Positions 19,361-28,479 of a DNA stretch of 64,000 nt are shown here, piece after piece. The first letter of the stretch is position 1. The number at the start of each line of letters is the position of its first letter. Source of the stretch: Marinobacterium profundum. GTDB lineage: Bacteria; Pseudomonadota; Gammaproteobacteria; Pseudomonadales; Balneatricaceae. The DNA lies in assembly GCF_001528745.1 (NCBI RefSeq), contig NZ_BCNS01000018.1:1-64000 (forward strand), in the 5' to 3' direction. The notes below the pieces were generated by a model. That model was not told the DNA's origin and did no database searches. It saw only the letters and a list, made by a program, of their open reading frames with translations. The translations under genes were made by a program, and so were the position numbers.

Positions 19361-21139
19361 TCAGGCTTTCAGCCGAGCTTTAATCCGCGTGATGATTTGA
19401 TCCGCACTCAGCCCGCAATCCACTAGCTGTTCTGCCCGCGAGGCGTGCTCGATCCAGCGATCGGGTACACCCAGGCAGAGCAGATCCCCGCCAAGGCCTC
19501 TGGCCTGCAGATATTCCGCCACCGCAGACCCTGCGCCTCCCTGCACCGCATGATCCTCCAGCGTGACCAGCAGGCTGTGGCTGGCGACGAGTGCAGAAAT
19601 TCTGCTTTCATCCAGTGGTTTCACGAAACGCATATCCACCAGCGTCAGGTCCAGCGCCTGGGCAGCGGCTTCTGCCTGGGGCAGCAGCGGGCCGAAGTTG
19701 AGTAGTGCTGCCCCTTTGCCCTGACGCAGGGTTCGGCTCTGCCCCAGCGGGATCTGCACCATGCAATCGCCGGGTACCAGGCCCTGGCCACCTCCACGGG
19801 GGTAACGTACCGCCGCGGGGCCCGGGTGCATATAGCCGGTGTACAGCAGGTCGCGCAGTTCCTGCTCGTCCGAGGGCGTCATGATCAGCATGTTGGGCAG
19901 GGTGCGCAGGCAGGCGATATCAAACAAACCTGCGTGGGTCGCGCCGTCTTCGCCGACCAGGCCCGCTCTGTCCAGAGTCAGCAGTACATCGAGTTGCTGT
20001 ATGGCGATGTCATGCACCAGCTGGTCGTAGGCGCGCTGCAGGAAGGTCGAGTAGATGGCCACCACCGGCTTCATGCCGCCGCAGGCGAGCCCGGCTGCGA
20101 GTGTCAGGGCATGCTGCTCGGCGATGGCGACATCGAAGTAGCGCTCGGGGAAGCGCTGGGAAAACTCTATCAGATCCGAGCCTTCGCACATGGCCGGCGT
20201 GATGGCGACCAGTTTGGCGTCGCCCTCGGCCTGATCACAGATCCAGCGGCCGAAGATGTTGGCAAACTTGGGCTTCGCCGGCGCACGGGGTTTCACTACC
20301 GGTTCTATCTTGGTGATGGCATGGTATCCCACCGGATCCGCTTCGGCCGGGGCGAAGCCCTTGCCCTTGCGGGTCACTATATGCAGGAACTGTGGGCCTT
20401 GGGCATTGAGCACCTTGCGCAGTGCCGGCAGCAGGGTGTCCAGGTCATGGCCGTCGAGCGGACCTGTGTAGGCGAACTCCAGGGCTTCAAATAGCGGGGC
20501 GGCGACATTGCTGTCGGTGCGGTGTTTGAGGTTTTTTGCCAGGTAAGTGGCGAGCCCGCCTTCGTTGTGAGAGATCGACATATCGTTGTCGTTCAGGATC
20601 ACCAGCAGGTTGGCACCGGTGTGGCCGGCATGATTCAGCGCCTCAAAGGCCATGCCGGCGGTCATGGCACCATCTCCGATAACGGCCACAGAGCGGCGAC
20701 TGCGCCCCTGCAGGCGATCGGCCAGGGCCATCCCCAGGGCCGCGCTGATGGAGGTGCTGGAATGGCCTGTACCGAAGGCGTCGCAGGCGCTTTCGGCGCG
20801 TTTTGGGAAGGGGGCCAGGCCATCCTGCTGGCGCATGCTGAACATCTGTTCGCGCCGGCCGGTGAGAATCTTGTGGGGGTAGCTCTGATGGCCCACATCC
20901 CAGATCAGATGATCTTCAGGCGTATTGAGGCAGTAGTGCAGTGCAACCGTCAGTTCGATAACACCAAGGCCTGCGCCAAAATGGCCGCCGGTCTGGCCCA
21001 CGCTGTAAAGCAGGAAGGCGCGCAGCTGCTCGGCCAGTTCCGGCAGCTGGGCGGGGCTGAGTTCGCGCAGTTGGGCCGGGCAGTCAATGCTGTTGAGCAG
21101 CGCAGTGGCAGGACGCTGCAGCGGAATCTGTTCAAACAT
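19361..21139 (-). CDS. dxs: 1-deoxy-D-xylulose-5-phosphate synthase
   Basis: 592 residues, slightly shorter than the usual 620. A thiamine-diphosphate transketolase-like enzyme that joins pyruvate and glyceraldehyde 3-phosphate to start the MEP isoprenoid pathway. The ThDP motif GDGAMTAG (about 150-157), HSSTSISAALG and the central DRAGLVGEDGATHAG are present. The start shares one base with the ispA stop, so it is the last gene of an xseB-ispA-dxs operon, a classic gammaproteobacterial order. Confidence 0.96.
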   Translation of the reverse strand: MFEQIPLQRPATALLNSIDCPAQLRELSPAQLPELAEQLRAFLLYSVGQTGGHFGAGLGVIELTVALHYCLNTPEDHLIWDVGHQSYPHKILTGRREQMFSMRQQDGLAPFPKRAESACDAFGTGHSSTSISAALGMALADRLQGRSRRSVAVIGDGAMTAGMAFEALNHAGHTGANLLVILNDNDMSISHNEGGLATYLAKNLKHRTDSNVAAPLFEALEFAYTGPLDGHDLDTLLPALRKVLNAQGPQFLHIVTRKGKGFAPAEADPVGYHAITKIEPVVKPRAPAKPKFANIFGRWICDQAEGDAKLVAITPAMCEGSDLIEFSQRFPERYFDVAIAEQHALTLAAGLACGGMKPVVAIYSTFLQRAYDQLVHDIAIQQLDVLLTLDRAGLVGEDGATHAGLFDIACLRTLPNMLIMTPSDEQELRDLLYTGYMHPGPAAVRYPRGGGQGLVPGDCMVQIPLGQSRTLRQGKGAALLNFGPLLPQAEAAAQALDLTLVDMRFVKPLDESRISALVASHSLLVTLEDHAVQGGAGSAVAEYLQARGLGGDLLCLGVPDRWIEHASRAEQLVDCGLSADQIITRIKARLKA

Positions 21140-22023
21140 CAGTGATCCCGTTTAACGATATAGTCGGCCAGGGCGCGCAGTGGATCGGCCTCACTGTCGA
21201 AGAGTGTCAGTGCTTCAATGGCCTGGCTGTGCAGCTGCTGCAGTTTTTCCCGGGCACCACTCATGCCGAGCAGCGCCGGGAAGGTCGGCTTGTTCTGTGC
21301 CAGATCTGAGCCCTGGGGCTTGCCCAGTGTGGCAGTGTCGCCTTCGATATCCAGGATATCGTCCTGCACCTGGAAGGCCAGGCCAATGGCATCGCCGAAC
21401 CGGCGCAGCGCCTCGTAGCGCTCGCCGCTGTCGACACCGGCGGACAGGGCGCCCAGCTCCACTGATGCGGTAAGAAGAGCCCCCGTCTTGTGGCGGTGCA
21501 TCTGCTGCAGCTGTTCCAGCGTCAGGCTCTGATCAACATGGGCCAGGTCGAATGCCTGCCCGGCCACCATGCCCCTGTCACCCGCGGCCCTTGCCAGTAC
21601 GGCCAGCATGCGAAGCTGCAACCGTGGCTGCAGTTCGGCTTGAGGCTGTGCCAGCCATTCGAAGGCGCTGCACTGCAGGGCGTCGCCGGCGAGAATGGCG
21701 CAGGCTTCGTCAAAGGCGATGTGGCAGGTGGGTTTGCCACGGCGCAGGTCATCGTCGTCCATGGCCGGCAGGTCGTCATGCACCAGGGAATAGCTGTGTA
21801 CTGCTTCCATGGCGCAGGCCGGTGCGTCGGCCAGGCTCAGTTGTCCACCGAGCAACTGATTGCACAGATAGATCAGCCCTGGGCGGATGCGTTTGCCACC
21901 ATTAAACAGGGCGTAGCGCATGGCTTCCTGCAGGCGGGGCTCAATGCTGCGATGTTGCAGGCGGGTATCAAGCGCGCTCTCGACGCGCAGGCAGTACTGT
22001 TGCAGCAGGGAGTTCAGAGCCAC
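21139..22023 (-). CDS. ispA: Farnesyl diphosphate synthase (geranyltranstransferase)
   Basis: 294 residues. It chains isopentenyl and dimethylallyl diphosphate to farnesyl diphosphate. The first aspartate-rich motif is in VHDDLPAMDDDDLRRG (about 83-98) and the second in QVQDDILDIEGD (about 224-235). Cytosolic. It starts 3 bases after the xseB stop and overlaps dxs by one base. Confidence 0.96.
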   Translation of the reverse strand: MALNSLLQQYCLRVESALDTRLQHRSIEPRLQEAMRYALFNGGKRIRPGLIYLCNQLLGGQLSLADAPACAMEAVHSYSLVHDDLPAMDDDDLRRGKPTCHIAFDEACAILAGDALQCSAFEWLAQPQAELQPRLQLRMLAVLARAAGDRGMVAGQAFDLAHVDQSLTLEQLQQMHRHKTGALLTASVELGALSAGVDSGERYEALRRFGDAIGLAFQVQDDILDIEGDTATLGKPQGSDLAQNKPTFPALLGMSGAREKLQQLHSQAIEALTLFDSEADPLRALADYIVKRDH

Positions 22024-22026
22024 GGA

Positions 22027-22269
22027 TCAGGCATCCTCGGGGTCGGTGAAGGGAACTGTTTGCAGCTCGCCGTCTTTCTCTACCAGCATCCGCACCTTCT
22101 GTTCGGCCTGATCGAGGATACCCTGGCAATCGCGGGTCAGGGCTATGCCCTGCTCAAATGCCTGTAATGCATCGGCCAGTGGCATGTCGCCCTGCTCCAT
22201 GCGGTTCACCAGCTGCTCAAGCTCGGTCAGCGAGGTTTCGAAGTCTGGAGTCTTTTTTGTGCGTGGCAT
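22027..22269 (-). CDS. xseB: Exodeoxyribonuclease VII small subunit
   Basis: 80 residues, the family length. Signature FETSLTELEQLVNRMEQGDMPLADALQAFEQGI covers residues 9-41, the helical hairpin that packs on XseA. The C-terminal 25 residues are variable. First gene of the xseB-ispA-dxs operon. Confidence 0.95.
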   Translation of the reverse strand: MPRTKKTPDFETSLTELEQLVNRMEQGDMPLADALQAFEQGIALTRDCQGILDQAEQKVRMLVEKDGELQTVPFTDPEDA

Positions 22270-22436
22270 CAGGTTTACCCGTGATCAATGAGGCGTAAAA
22301 AGTACTAGAGCGCAGCAGCAGGGTCAATCAGGCCGCAGGCCGCGCGGATCAACCGCTGTACAGGTGTACCCGATTGGAATTCTGTTATTATGCGGCGTAG
22401 CCGATAATACGCCTGTTCGCTGCTAAGGAGAAACCT

Positions 22437-23198
22437 GTGGATATCGCAACGCTGGTCGGTTTGATCGGATCAATGGGTATTGTCATCGCGGCCATGGTGC
22501 TGGGCGGCGATGTGGGTATTTTTGTTAACCCGCCCTCGCTGCTGATCGTGGTCGGCGGAACCCTGCTGGTGGTAATGATGAAGTACACCCTGCAGCAGTT
22601 TCTTGCGGCCGGGAAAATCGCCGCCAAGGCTTTCATGTTCAAGACCCAGAATCCGGAAGACATCATCACCGAAACCGTTGAGCTGGCCGATGCCGCGCGC
22701 AAGGGCGGTTTGCTGTCGCTGGAAGAAAAGGAAGTTGCCAACGCCTTCATGCAGCGTGGCATCCAGCTGCTGGTGGACGGGCATGATCCCGAGATAGTGC
22801 GCATGCTGCTGAACAAGGAAATGCGCCTGACCGTCGAACGTCACGATTTCGGCAGCCGTATCTTTCGTGCCATGGGGGATGTGGCGCCCGCGATGGGCAT
22901 GATCGGAACCCTGGTGGGTCTGGTGCAGATGCTCTCCAACATGAGTGACCCCAAGTCCATAGGCCCGGCCATGGCGGTGGCGCTGCTGACCACCCTGTAC
23001 GGCGCCATGATTGCCAATATGCTGGTGTTGCCCATCGCCGACAAGCTGGCGGTGCGCAAGGATCAGGAAGCGCTGAATCAGGCGCTGGTGATTGATGGTC
23101 TGCTGGCGATTCAGGCCGGTCAGAATCCGCGGGTTATCGAACAGATGCTGCGCAACTATCTGCCGGAGAAAAAACGTCTGGTAGCAGCTGCCGGATAG
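22437..23198 (+). CDS. pomA: Flagellar stator protein PomA/MotA
   Basis: 253 residues with a GTG start preceded by AAGGAGAA. An inner-membrane protein with four spans (about 4-22, 30-50, 150-170, 180-205) and a cytosolic loop carrying the basic/acidic residues that contact FliG. With the next gene it forms the ion-driven motor stator. The 253-residue length and the MDIATLVGLIGSMGIV start resemble sodium-driven PomA rather than proton-driven MotA (about 290). Confidence 0.92.
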   Translation: MDIATLVGLIGSMGIVIAAMVLGGDVGIFVNPPSLLIVVGGTLLVVMMKYTLQQFLAAGKIAAKAFMFKTQNPEDIITETVELADAARKGGLLSLEEKEVANAFMQRGIQLLVDGHDPEIVRMLLNKEMRLTVERHDFGSRIFRAMGDVAPAMGMIGTLVGLVQMLSNMSDPKSIGPAMAVALLTTLYGAMIANMLVLPIADKLAVRKDQEALNQALVIDGLLAIQAGQNPRVIEQMLRNYLPEKKRLVAAAG

Positions 23199-23205
23199 CC
23201 GACCT

Positions 23206-24138
23206 ATGACTGATCAAACAGAATGTGAATGCCCGCCCTGCGACCCAGGCCTGCCCGCCTGGCTGGCGACCTTTGCCGATCTGATGTCGTTGCTGATGTG
23301 TTTCTTCGTGCTGCTGCTGTCCTTTTCCGAGATGGATGTGCTCAAGTTCAAGCAGCTGGCGGGCTCAATGCGTGAAGCCTTTGGTGTACAGAATCAGATC
23401 AAGGTGGATGACATTCCCAAGGGGACCTCGGTTATTGCGCAGGAGTTCAGTCCGGGTCGGCCTGAGCCGACACCCTTGAACGAAGTGCGCCAGATGACGA
23501 TCAACAATGATTTGAATACGCTGGATGTGCGTTCCAAGGAAGGCGAGAACGAAACACCGGACAAGTTCAGGGGCAGTATCGAGGCACTGCTTCAACAGCT
23601 GGCCAAGGAGGCGGAACAGGAAGCGATTGAATTTGCTGCGGCCCTGGCGAAGGAAATTGGTGACGGCTCGGTGGAAGTGGAAACCGACGGTGCCAAAATA
23701 ATTATCCGCGTAAAGGAAAAGGGGTCTTTTGACTCGGGTTCGGCCGAACTCAAATTCGACTCCATTCCGATCATCGCCAAGATTCGCGATGTGCTGCTGA
23801 ATGTGAACGGCACTGTTGCCGTGCAGGGGCATTCCGACAATATTCCCTATTCGGGGCGGCGTTTTGAGTCCAACTGGGATTTGTCGGCCGCCCGGGCACT
23901 GGCGGTTGCACACGAACTCTTTGCCGACAGTCGCATGGATCAGTCGCGCTTTACGGTCAGCGGTCTGGCGGCGACCCATGCACTGGTGCCCAATGACACG
24001 GCGGAAAATCGCAGTCAGAACCGGCGGGTTGAGATAGTGATTCAAAAGGGCAAGGACGAAGAGGCGCTGCTGCCGTTGCAGTCCAGACCTGAAGGGGACA
24101 CCGAAGGCCAGGCGTTGCGCCCGGGCGAAATTTTCTGA
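23206..24138 (+). CDS. pomB: Flagellar stator protein PomB/MotB
   Basis: 310 residues. A cysteine- and proline-rich N-terminus precedes a single span (about 20-40) with the ion-carrying aspartate D25 (TFADLMSLL) and a plug region. The C-terminal OmpA-like peptidoglycan-binding domain (about 180-285, VQGHSDNIPYSG...NWDLSAARA...SQNRRVEI) anchors the stator to the wall. It lies 7 bp after pomA and is followed by a terminator. Confidence 0.93.
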   Translation: MTDQTECECPPCDPGLPAWLATFADLMSLLMCFFVLLLSFSEMDVLKFKQLAGSMREAFGVQNQIKVDDIPKGTSVIAQEFSPGRPEPTPLNEVRQMTINNDLNTLDVRSKEGENETPDKFRGSIEALLQQLAKEAEQEAIEFAAALAKEIGDGSVEVETDGAKIIIRVKEKGSFDSGSAELKFDSIPIIAKIRDVLLNVNGTVAVQGHSDNIPYSGRRFESNWDLSAARALAVAHELFADSRMDQSRFTVSGLAATHALVPNDTAENRSQNRRVEIVIQKGKDEEALLPLQSRPEGDTEGQALRPGEIF

Positions 24139-24181
24139 GCCTCGCCGTTTCCAGGCTATCTGGTCCCAGCTACTTCGCCAT

Positions 24182-24209
24182 AAAAAAACCGTCTTGCGAC
24201 GGTTTTTTT
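24182..24209. terminator. Bidirectional terminator between pomB and cytochrome c5
   Basis: A-run, stem ACCGTC / GACGGT with a TTGC loop, then a T-run. Serves both converging genes. Confidence 0.9.
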
Positions 24210-24226
24210 ATGGCTGCTGAGGCTGC

Positions 24227-24535
24227 TTACTTGGAAGCGTCGAGCATGTACTGGATGGCTGCGGTCATCTCAGTGTCAGAGCAGTCCATGCAGGTGCCCA
24301 TCGGTGGCATGGCATTGATGCCGCTTTTGGCGCTCGCCAGCAGGCCATCGACGCCTTTGGCCGCACGGGGTGCCCACTCTTCTGCATTGCCAAGCTTGGG
24401 AGCGCCAGCGACGCCCGCTGCGTGGCAGATGCCGCATTTGGTGTTGTAGAGTTCCTCTCCGCTGCGTTCAGCGTTGGCGGTCATGGGCAGGGAAAGTGCA
24501 GCAACCGCTGCCAGGATCAGTGTTGTTTTCATCAT
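24227..24535 (-). CDS. Cytochrome c5
   Basis: 102 residues. Signal peptide (to about residue 22, MTANA|ERSG), then a single haem c site CGICH (about 34-38) and the axial methionine in INAMPPMG. A second CMDC cysteine pair typical of cytochrome c5 follows, ending in an AIQYMLDASK helix. A periplasmic electron carrier. Two adjacent ATG codons are possible starts. Monocistronic. Confidence 0.92.
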   Translation of the reverse strand: MMKTTLILAAVAALSLPMTANAERSGEELYNTKCGICHAAGVAGAPKLGNAEEWAPRAAKGVDGLLASAKSGINAMPPMGTCMDCSDTEMTAAIQYMLDASK

Positions 24536-24723
24536 AGTTATCCTTCAAGGCTCATTAGGTCGGCTCAAAAACAACCGAAGTTTAGGACCAGTCTCTCGCT
24601 ATTGTAAATAGACTATTGGCAGTGAACGACGGCTGAACGTCGTTTGGAACGCTGGCGGGACAAGACGGTACTGAGCGGGGAAAACATTTTCAACAGCTGG
24701 GCAAGGCTCGGTTTGGCGCCGGT

Positions 24724-24927
24724 TTAGCGCCGCAGGGAAATGGCAAAATCCGCCTGGCCACGCAGTATGCGCGCCTGTTGCTGTTGCTGGTTGTACTGGG
24801 ACTGAAGCTCACACAGCGCCTGCTCGACCATCGCACGGGGAGCAATAATCAGGTTGCGAATTTCATCTTTTGAATAACCCTGTTTAATTAGCTGTTTCAG
24901 CTGGGTGCTCAGTTTATTGTGATCCAT
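24724..24927 (-). CDS. Small glutamine-rich protein of unknown function
   Basis: 67 residues from the ATG at 24927, chosen over an ATG 10 codons upstream because GGAGAG stands 8 bases before it. The sequence is a predicted helical pair (KLSTQLKQLIKQGYSKDEIRNLI, then MVEQALCELQSQY) followed by a run of five glutamines. No signal peptide or membrane span, and no family recognised. It lies 87 bp downstream of the PA2778-like gene in the same direction and may be the third gene of that operon. Confidence 0.6.
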   Translation of the reverse strand: MDHNKLSTQLKQLIKQGYSKDEIRNLIIAPRAMVEQALCELQSQYNQQQQQARILRGQADFAISLRR

Positions 24928-25014
24928 TGGCTTATCTCTCCATTTATTGTGAGGCATATTAATACGCGATTTTTATGACAGATTTATTGCGCTGGGCTTG
25001 GCAGCAGCCTTATT

Positions 25015-26022
25015 TCAGTTTTGGCTGGCGCTGCAGCTGGGCAGCGCGATGCACTGGGATGGGTTTGTGCGTGAGGCTGGACTGCCCGCAGAGAGTTCTT
25101 GCAGACTATCCTGAAAGGCGCTGTTGGCGGGGGCCAGCTGTACGGCGCAATTGACGGCCTGCAACGCAAGCCTGTCACAGCCTTCGGCCTTCAGGCTGTA
25201 GGCCAGGTTATTCCAGGCGTCGGCGGCATCAGGCTGCTGGGTCAGGGCCTGGCGAAATGCTTGGCTGGCGGGCATCGCATTGCCAGCGGCAAGTTCCGCA
25301 TTGCCGAGCGCCATGGATACCAGATAATCGTCGGGCCAGCGCTGGCTGGCACTGTACAGACTGCGAAGTGCGGCCGGCGCATTTGAGGCTTCCAGCTCCA
25401 GAGCGGCCCGCACGACGTCCAGTGGCGTGGTTTCTAGCGGCAGCTGTCCGGGAGGGAGGGCCAGCAGAGCCCAGCGGTTACTGCGCTCCCAGGTGCGTTC
25501 AAACAGCTTCAGCGGTGTGATGCGCCGTTGTTCGGTGCCAGAACGCAGGATGACGTTCTGCGCCTCCAGGTCAAAACCGACAATCACTGCATAGTGCCAG
25601 CGCGGTATGATATCCAGCCCTAGGTTCTGCATGACCACCACGGGGCGTCCGGCGGCAACTTCAGTCAGCAGTCCTTTCAGCTGGGTTGGCGCTTCCATGG
25701 CCAGCATGCCGTGGCGCCGCGCTGCAACTTTCATCTCGACCTGCAGACTGCCGCCGCGTTCGGGGATATAGATCTGCGGCACCAGGGCGTCGGGCGTGGT
25801 GCGCAGCTGATCATTGTTCAGCACGGTAGCCAGGGCCGCGGGGCCGCACTGATAGAGTTCCTGGGGATAAAACGGGACTTCGGTGAGTTCGATGGACACC
25901 GGCAGGGTGTCGGACAGAGTGGCTAGCTGGTCGCTGGAGAAGCGTGTGGCGCAACCGCTGAGCAGGAGTAGACAAAGAGCCCCTGCCGTCAGCAAGACGG
26001 CAGGGTTCAGGCGCTTAAGCAT
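25015..26022 (-). CDS. PA2778-family cysteine peptidase lipoprotein with TPR repeats
   Basis: 335 residues. A lipoprotein signal peptide ends in the lipobox LLSG|C at C24. A C39-like peptidase core follows, with the cysteine in QCGPAALATVL (about 58-68) and the histidine in RWHYAVIVGF near 140-149. TPR-like helices cover about 225-305. It fits the PA2778-type proteins of Pseudomonas, whose function is not established. Two bases separate it from the PA2779-like gene, so the pair is one operon. Confidence 0.82.
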   Translation of the reverse strand: MLKRLNPAVLLTAGALCLLLLSGCATRFSSDQLATLSDTLPVSIELTEVPFYPQELYQCGPAALATVLNNDQLRTTPDALVPQIYIPERGGSLQVEMKVAARRHGMLAMEAPTQLKGLLTEVAAGRPVVVMQNLGLDIIPRWHYAVIVGFDLEAQNVILRSGTEQRRITPLKLFERTWERSNRWALLALPPGQLPLETTPLDVVRAALELEASNAPAALRSLYSASQRWPDDYLVSMALGNAELAAGNAMPASQAFRQALTQQPDAADAWNNLAYSLKAEGCDRLALQAVNCAVQLAPANSAFQDSLQELSAGSPASRTNPSQCIALPSCSASQN

Positions 26023-26024
26023 CC

Positions 26025-26432
26025 TTAGCGGATGGGGTGAACGAAGTTGAATATATTGGTCGCACCCAGCATGTCGGTAATGATGAAGACGATAAAGATC
26101 AGCACTATGGCACCCAGTACGCCGGCACCGGCGGGGAGGGAGTCGATCTGCTGGTTAAGATCGGCGACTTCTGCTGCGGACATGTCGGCAACGCGCATCT
26201 GCGCATCGACGGGATCGACGCCAAAGGCGCTGAGTTGTTCAGCAATATCATCGCGCTGCATCAGGGTAATCAGCTTTTCGCGATCCGCATCGGTGGCCGC
26301 GGCACTTTGGGGCGCGATCATGGATGAGGTGGATACGGGGGCAGCCTGAGCCAGCCCCGAGATAAGTAGCATGCAGGCCATCATTATATGGGCTACAAAA
26401 GAACGGACGATGCGGGATTGCTGCATGAGCAT
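26025..26432 (-). CDS. PA2779-family small membrane protein
   Basis: 135 residues. Signal peptide to about residue 30 (SGLAQA|APV), a mostly charged helical middle (DADREKLITLMQRDDIAEQL) and a C-terminal membrane span (about 102-122, GVLGAIVLIFIVFIITDMLGA). It matches the PA2779-type partner that always precedes the PA2778-type peptidase. The pair may be a peptidase with a membrane anchor or substrate, an inference from the pairing only. Confidence 0.8.
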   Translation of the reverse strand: MLMQQSRIVRSFVAHIMMACMLLISGLAQAAPVSTSSMIAPQSAAATDADREKLITLMQRDDIAEQLSAFGVDPVDAQMRVADMSAAEVADLNQQIDSLPAGAGVLGAIVLIFIVFIITDMLGATNIFNFVHPIR

Positions 26433-26613
26433 TGAAAACCTCCTTGAGGCTGTACCGACTTGTGCCGGTCTTGGCCTGTGGTTTTGACACCTGAGTGAAG
26501 CTTAGTCGCATGTGAATGAATATGGGATGAACCCGTTGAATTCAATCATGGTTTTACGCGCCTGTTACCTTAAAATAGCCGACCTTTGGCGTAATGACAG
26601 GACATTAGGGTAT

Positions 26614-27486
26614 ATGACGAATCTATTGCTGGTCACCCTGCTGTGGGCGGTTTCGTTCAGCCTGATTGGCGAGTACCTCGCCGGCCAGGTAGACAGCTAT
26701 TTTGCCGTGACCACGCGTATCGTGCTGGCGGGCCTTATCTTCCTCCCCCTGACGCGCTGGCGCGGGCTTCCGGCCCCCTTGCGCGCAGGGATTACCGTTG
26801 TGGGGATGCTGCAATTCGGTCTGACCTACCTGTGCCTGTACCGTTCGTTCGAGTACCTCAGCGTACCGGAAGTGTTGTTGTTCACGATTTTCACGCCGCT
26901 CTATGTGACGCTGATTGACGATGTCCTGAATCGACGTTTCTCGCTGGCCCCGCTGATAGGCACGGCATTGGCAGTGTTGGGCGCTGCCATTATTCGCTAC
27001 GACGGCCTGAGCGACGACTTCCTGTCTGGCTTCCTGCTGTTGCAACTGGCCAACCTGGCGTTTGCCGCAGGCCAGGTGGGCTATGCCAATCTGATGCGCC
27101 GCTATCCCACGGATTTGCCGGCCTGGCGCAGCTTTGGCTACTTTTTCGCAGGCGCCTTGCTGGTGGCGCTGCCGTCTTTCCTGCTGCTGGGCAATCCGGA
27201 CAAGCTGCCGGTAACGTTGCTGCAGTGGGGTGTGCTGGGCTGGCTGGGCATAGTGGCGTCGGGGCTGGGGTTCTACTTCTGGAATCGCGGTGCCTGCAAG
27301 GTGGATGCGGGCACGCTGGGCATCATGAACAATGCCCTGGTGCCGGCCGGCCTGATCGTCAATTTGCTGATCTGGAATCGTGATGCCGATCTTGGCCGTC
27401 TGGCGGTTGGCGGTACCGTGATCGGGCTTTCACTTTGGGTGAATGCGCGCTGGAACCGCTGGTTTGCAAAGGATCCTGCCGTCTGA
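26614..27486 (+). CDS. DMT-superfamily (EamA) transporter
   Basis: 290 residues from the ATG at 26614 (MTNLLLVTLLWAVSFSLIGEY). The open frame begins 34 codons earlier, but that stretch is not membrane-like and overlaps the likely promoter. Ten hydrophobic segments in two EamA repeats, the second ending GTVIGLSLWVN. An inner-membrane exporter or importer of amino acids, carboxylates or amines by family; the substrate is unknown. Divergent from the PA2779 operon. Confidence 0.82.
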   Translation: MTNLLLVTLLWAVSFSLIGEYLAGQVDSYFAVTTRIVLAGLIFLPLTRWRGLPAPLRAGITVVGMLQFGLTYLCLYRSFEYLSVPEVLLFTIFTPLYVTLIDDVLNRRFSLAPLIGTALAVLGAAIIRYDGLSDDFLSGFLLLQLANLAFAAGQVGYANLMRRYPTDLPAWRSFGYFFAGALLVALPSFLLLGNPDKLPVTLLQWGVLGWLGIVASGLGFYFWNRGACKVDAGTLGIMNNALVPAGLIVNLLIWNRDADLGRLAVGGTVIGLSLWVNARWNRWFAKDPAV

Positions 27487-27515
27487 TCCGCTACAGGCAG
27501 GTTATCAATATCTTT

Positions 27516-28370
27516 TCAGGCCACTGAACAGAGGCTGATCAGGCGCTTGGCCAGATCCTCGATGCGCGCCGGCGCCGGGCTCTGGTAATGCAGGGCCAGT
27601 TCGATGGAGCTGGGCGTGATAAAGCCCTGCTCGGGTGTCAGGCGCAGGTGCCCTGGGTGTGCCATGCGATTGGGCAGCAGACTGACGCCCAGACCATCGG
27701 CTACCGCTGCGCGCAGGCTTGCAAGGCTCGCGCTGAGATAGCTTATGCGCCAGCGCCGGCCTGCGCTTTCCATGGCATGAATCATCTCGTCGCGATAGAG
27801 CCCGCCCGGCGGAAACATCACCAAGGGCAACGGGTCCTGCAGCAGTGTCGGGGTTCGGGCGCTGTCGAACCACCCCAGGGGTTCGGGCCAGCTGGCTTGG
27901 GCAGCGGCCTGGCCGTGACGCTGCTTGATCAGAATCAGCTCAAAGTCCCCGGCGCCAAACTGCTGCCACAGGCGGGAGCTCAGATCGCTGGTGACCTCCA
28001 GCCGGATATTGGGGTGGGCCTTGGCAAAGGCGGCCAGGGTTGGTGTGAGGCGCTCGGCGGCAAAGTCCTCCGCCACGCCGATGCGCAGCTCTGCAGGGTT
28101 TTCCCCCGCCTGGATCTGTTCGACAGCCTCTTGCATCAGCTTCAGCAGGCGCCTGGCATAGCTCAGCAGGTGCTGGCCCTGTTCGGTGGCCTGCACATAG
28201 CGGCCCCGTCTATCCAAAAGCGTGCAGCCAAGTTGTTCTTCCAGTCGGCGTATCTGCTGGCTGACGGTCGACTGACTCAGATGTACGCGCTCACCGGCGC
28301 GGGTGAAACTGCCACTTTCGATGACCGCAACAAAACTGCGCAATAAGACTGGATCAAGAGTCGCAAACAT
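27516..28370 (-). CDS. LysR-family transcriptional regulator
   Basis: 284 residues from the ATG at 28370 (MFATLDPVLLRSF). An ATG five codons upstream is possible, and neither has a clear ribosome site. The N-terminal winged helix-turn-helix (about 5-65, GSFTRAGERVHLSQSTVSQQIRRLE) is standard and is followed by a periplasmic-binding-like effector domain. It is divergent from the CynX/NimT-type transporter with a 109-bp shared region, the usual sign that it controls that gene. Confidence 0.9.
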   Translation of the reverse strand: MFATLDPVLLRSFVAVIESGSFTRAGERVHLSQSTVSQQIRRLEEQLGCTLLDRRGRYVQATEQGQHLLSYARRLLKLMQEAVEQIQAGENPAELRIGVAEDFAAERLTPTLAAFAKAHPNIRLEVTSDLSSRLWQQFGAGDFELILIKQRHGQAAAQASWPEPLGWFDSARTPTLLQDPLPLVMFPPGGLYRDEMIHAMESAGRRWRISYLSASLASLRAAVADGLGVSLLPNRMAHPGHLRLTPEQGFITPSSIELALHYQSPAPARIEDLAKRLISLCSVA

Positions 28371-28479
28371 TATTCGATAACCCATTGATGCTTAGTTAGA
28401 TATTTAATTTATGAATAATACGATCAGCCCTTAGACTGGGGCCAGTAATAACAGCCAAATCTGCCAATCCGGAGAGCGA

